From Clostridia bacterium (lineage in GTDB: Bacteria > Bacillota > Clostridia > Christensenellales > DTU072), in the NCBI GenBank assembly GCA_028699795.1, contig JAQVTZ010000029.1, positions 1 through 13,515 on the forward strand: a stretch of 13,515 nucleotides of DNA, given 5' to 3'. The position numbers and the translations under genes were made by a program. The notes beneath the pieces were generated by a model that had not been told where the DNA came from, ran no database searches, and saw only the letters and a list, made by a program, of their open reading frames with translations. Every line of letters begins with the position of its first letter. The stretch's first letter is position 1. This document shows, in pieces, positions 11,727-13,515 of the stretch.

Positions 11727-13515
11727 CTACTTGAGAGCAAGTTTCACAACTATTTTATAATCTTGTACCGCAATTTCTTTTTGGATTGCGGGCTCTTTTA
11801 CGGAAGTCAGACTGTGCGCCAAAATGTCTTGTTTGATTCTTTGGCCGTATGTGTCTATCGCGGCGGAAACAACTTCGTCTTCGGAGGTAATTTCGGCAAG
11901 TATTCTTTGCTCTACCGCAAAACCCGCTTCTTTGCGCAATACCTGAATTTGTCTGATTAGCTCGCGTACAATACCTTCGGACATCAGCTGCTCGTTAATT
12001 TCTGTATGGAGCGCCAAAGTGCGTTTGTTTTCGGTGGTAACAATAAAGTTCGCTTTGGGACGGAAATGCTTTTCGAACAACTCGGGCGTCAACCCCTTAA
12101 ATTCTCCGATATTCACGCTGCCGCTTGCGAGAGCTTTATCCATTGCGCTATACTCTTCGGTATCCAAGGCGTCCACAAGTTTTTTGAGCTTTTGCGCTTC
12201 GCCTTTGAGCGCGGCGCCCGCCACACGGAAATTGACGGTATAGTAGACATCGTGATAAAGCGAGCTATCCTCGGTAAACACGACATCTTTAATATTCAGT
12301 TCTTCCTTGATTACATGGAGCAGCGGCATTGCGGCGGTTTCGTCTGCCTTGTCGCAAGTAACATATAACAGCGGCAAGGGTTGTTTGACTTTGATTTGCG
12401 CCTCGTTGCGCATGCGTTGCGCGACAGCGATGATATCGCGGGCGATTTCGGTTTCGTCCAAAACAGTCGGCTCATTGGGGATATCCAACACCACGGGGTA
12501 GTCGGTATGATGCACAGATACGGGCGCATCCTTTTCGAGCGCTCTTACGGTGTTTTGGTAAATGTGTTCGGTAAGAAACGGGATAATTGGGGCCATAACG
12601 CCCAAAGTCGATTGGATGGATTGATAGAGACACCAGTACGCGTTAAGCTGATCAACCTTGTCTTCCGTCTTCCAAAAGCGTTTACGGTTGATACGGATAT
12701 ACCAATTGGAAACCTCATCCACATAGGACTCGAATTCTTTGATGAGCGCCGCAGAACGGTACCCGTCCATTGCGGCGCGGGCAATGCCGATAAACTGATT
12801 GGTGCGCGTCAGCAACCATCTGTCGCTATGAGGTAACGAGCGATAATCCACCTTATGGTTTTGGACATCGGGGTTGTCGATTGCCGCGTAAAGGTTGAAA
12901 AAGATATAGATATTCCAGAACCCCAGCATTTTGCGGCGGGCTTCGTCCGTCAGTTTGTAACCAAAGCGCACATCAGTCGAAACAGGCGCGCTTGCATAAA
13001 GGTATCGCACGGGGTCTGCGCCCATTTTTTCGGCGGCTTCATCGAAGCGTATCATGAATCCCGTTTTGGAAAATTTTCCGCCCTCTTCGTTGACAACACT
13101 GCTGTGTGCCACCACTTGTTTGTATGGCGCTTTCCCTGTAAGCGCGACGGACATAAACAACTGCGAGTAGAACCAAAGACGGATTTGTTCTTTCATCTCT
13201 ATCACGAGTTCGGAGGGGAAATTGTTGTTAAAATATTCTTTATCCTCGAAGTACTTTTTGGTCGAAAAAGGCGTGATGCCCGCATCCAACCAGCAGTCAC
13301 CCACCTCGGGGATGCGCTCTACCAATGCGCCGCATTGGGGACAGCGGATTTTTACATTGTCAATATACGGTCTGTGCAAATGCGGTACACCGTCCAAATT
13401 GCCGTGTTCGCTACGGGTTAAAAGCTCCTCTTTGCTGCCGATTACCGTAAGGTGCCCGCACTTTTTGCAGGGGTAAAACGGAAGGGGCAACCCGTAGAAG
13501 CGCTTGCGTGAGATG
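11727..13515 (-). CDS. ileS: Isoleucyl-tRNA synthetase, C-terminal part (type 2-like, degenerate KMSKS)
   Basis: This class I enzyme charges tRNA-Ile. The reading frame stays open to the right edge, so the N-terminus with the HIGH motif and most of the editing domain is missing; about 595 residues are present. Visible parts in order: ISRKRFYGLPLP, then two zinc-type pairs CKKC and CPQC around HLHRPYIDNV. Next are DCWLDAG and EQIRLWFYSQLFMS, leading into the catalytic loop, then GADPVRYLYA and an alpha-helical anticodon-binding domain ending in KLALK. The pattern 'LHRPYID...CPxCG...RIPEVGDCW' is that of the archaeal/eukaryote-like type 2 group. The KMSKS loop reads KFSKT (13062-13076), keeping both lysines but losing Met and the last Ser. 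Type 2 enzymes are often little affected by mupirocin; that is family knowledge and not shown here. ValRS and LeuRS are unlikely given these motifs. Confidence 0.88.
   Translation of the reverse strand, partial: ISRKRFYGLPLPFYPCKKCGHLTVIGSKEELLTRSEHGNLDGVPHLHRPYIDNVKIRCPQCGALVERIPEVGDCWLDAGITPFSTKKYFEDKEYFNNNFPSELVIEMKEQIRLWFYSQLFMSVALTGKAPYKQVVAHSSVVNEEGGKFSKTGFMIRFDEAAEKMGADPVRYLYASAPVSTDVRFGYKLTDEARRKMLGFWNIYIFFNLYAAIDNPDVQNHKVDYRSLPHSDRWLLTRTNQFIGIARAAMDGYRSAALIKEFESYVDEVSNWYIRINRKRFWKTEDKVDQLNAYWCLYQSIQSTLGVMAPIIPFLTEHIYQNTVRALEKDAPVSVHHTDYPVVLDIPNEPTVLDETEIARDIIAVAQRMRNEAQIKVKQPLPLLYVTCDKADETAAMPLLHVIKEELNIKDVVFTEDSSLYHDVYYTVNFRVAGAALKGEAQKLKKLVDALDTEEYSAMDKALASGSVNIGEFKGLTPELFEKHFRPKANFIVTTENKRTLALHTEINEQLMSEGIVRELIRQIQVLRKEAGFAVEQRILAEITSEDEVVSAAIDTYGQRIKQDILAHSLTSVKEPAIQKEIAVQDYKIVVKLALK

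Noticed and set aside
12855..13421. Open frame of 188 codons on the + strand opposite ileS
   Set aside because: It is antisense to well-conserved synthetase motifs, has no recognisable domain and no convincing ribosome site.

Overview
The window comes from the chromosome of a Bacillota-like bacterium, most probably a clostridial lineage. The evidence is the cluster ecfA1-ecfA2-ecfT-truA-rplM-rpsI, the purine-rich Shine-Dalgarno sites, TTG/GTG starts, lipoprotein signals, intrinsic terminators and a cobalamin riboswitch. GC content looks moderate. I see no insertion sequence, phage gene, CRISPR array, tRNA or rRNA. This is mostly core genome with one accessory-looking transport module in the middle.

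Left part (1-2400). The C-terminal end of a short-chain dehydrogenase runs in on the + strand and faces trxB (thioredoxin reductase) on the - strand. Upstream of trxB on the same strand lies rpsB (ribosomal protein S2), which has its own promoter, a structured 5' leader and a strong terminator. The usual partner tsf is not next to it.

Middle part (2400-9420, all + strand). A lipoprotein-type alkaline phosphatase comes first. Next is a perfect-consensus promoter driving a cobalamin riboswitch with a terminator. The switch controls a small lipoprotein and a six-helix membrane protein that looks like an ECF transporter S component. An apparent internal promoter and a hairpin separate this pair from the ECF energising module ecfA1-ecfA2-ecfT, which overlaps truA. 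The rplM-rpsI operon follows with its own strong promoter and leader and ends in a palindromic terminator. Read together, the B12 switch, lipoprotein, S component and ECF motor suggest a corrinoid uptake system. In it, the capture parts are shut off by B12 while the shared motor is expressed separately. The lipoprotein is the least understood part and the best candidate for something new.

Right part (9420-13515). A GPH-family sugar symporter overlaps a ChbG/YdjC-type carbohydrate deacetylase, a likely two-gene operon for an acetylated sugar. Converging on it from the - strand is the C-terminal two thirds of an isoleucyl-tRNA synthetase of the type 2-like group. It carries a degenerate KMSKS loop (KFSKT) and runs off the right edge.
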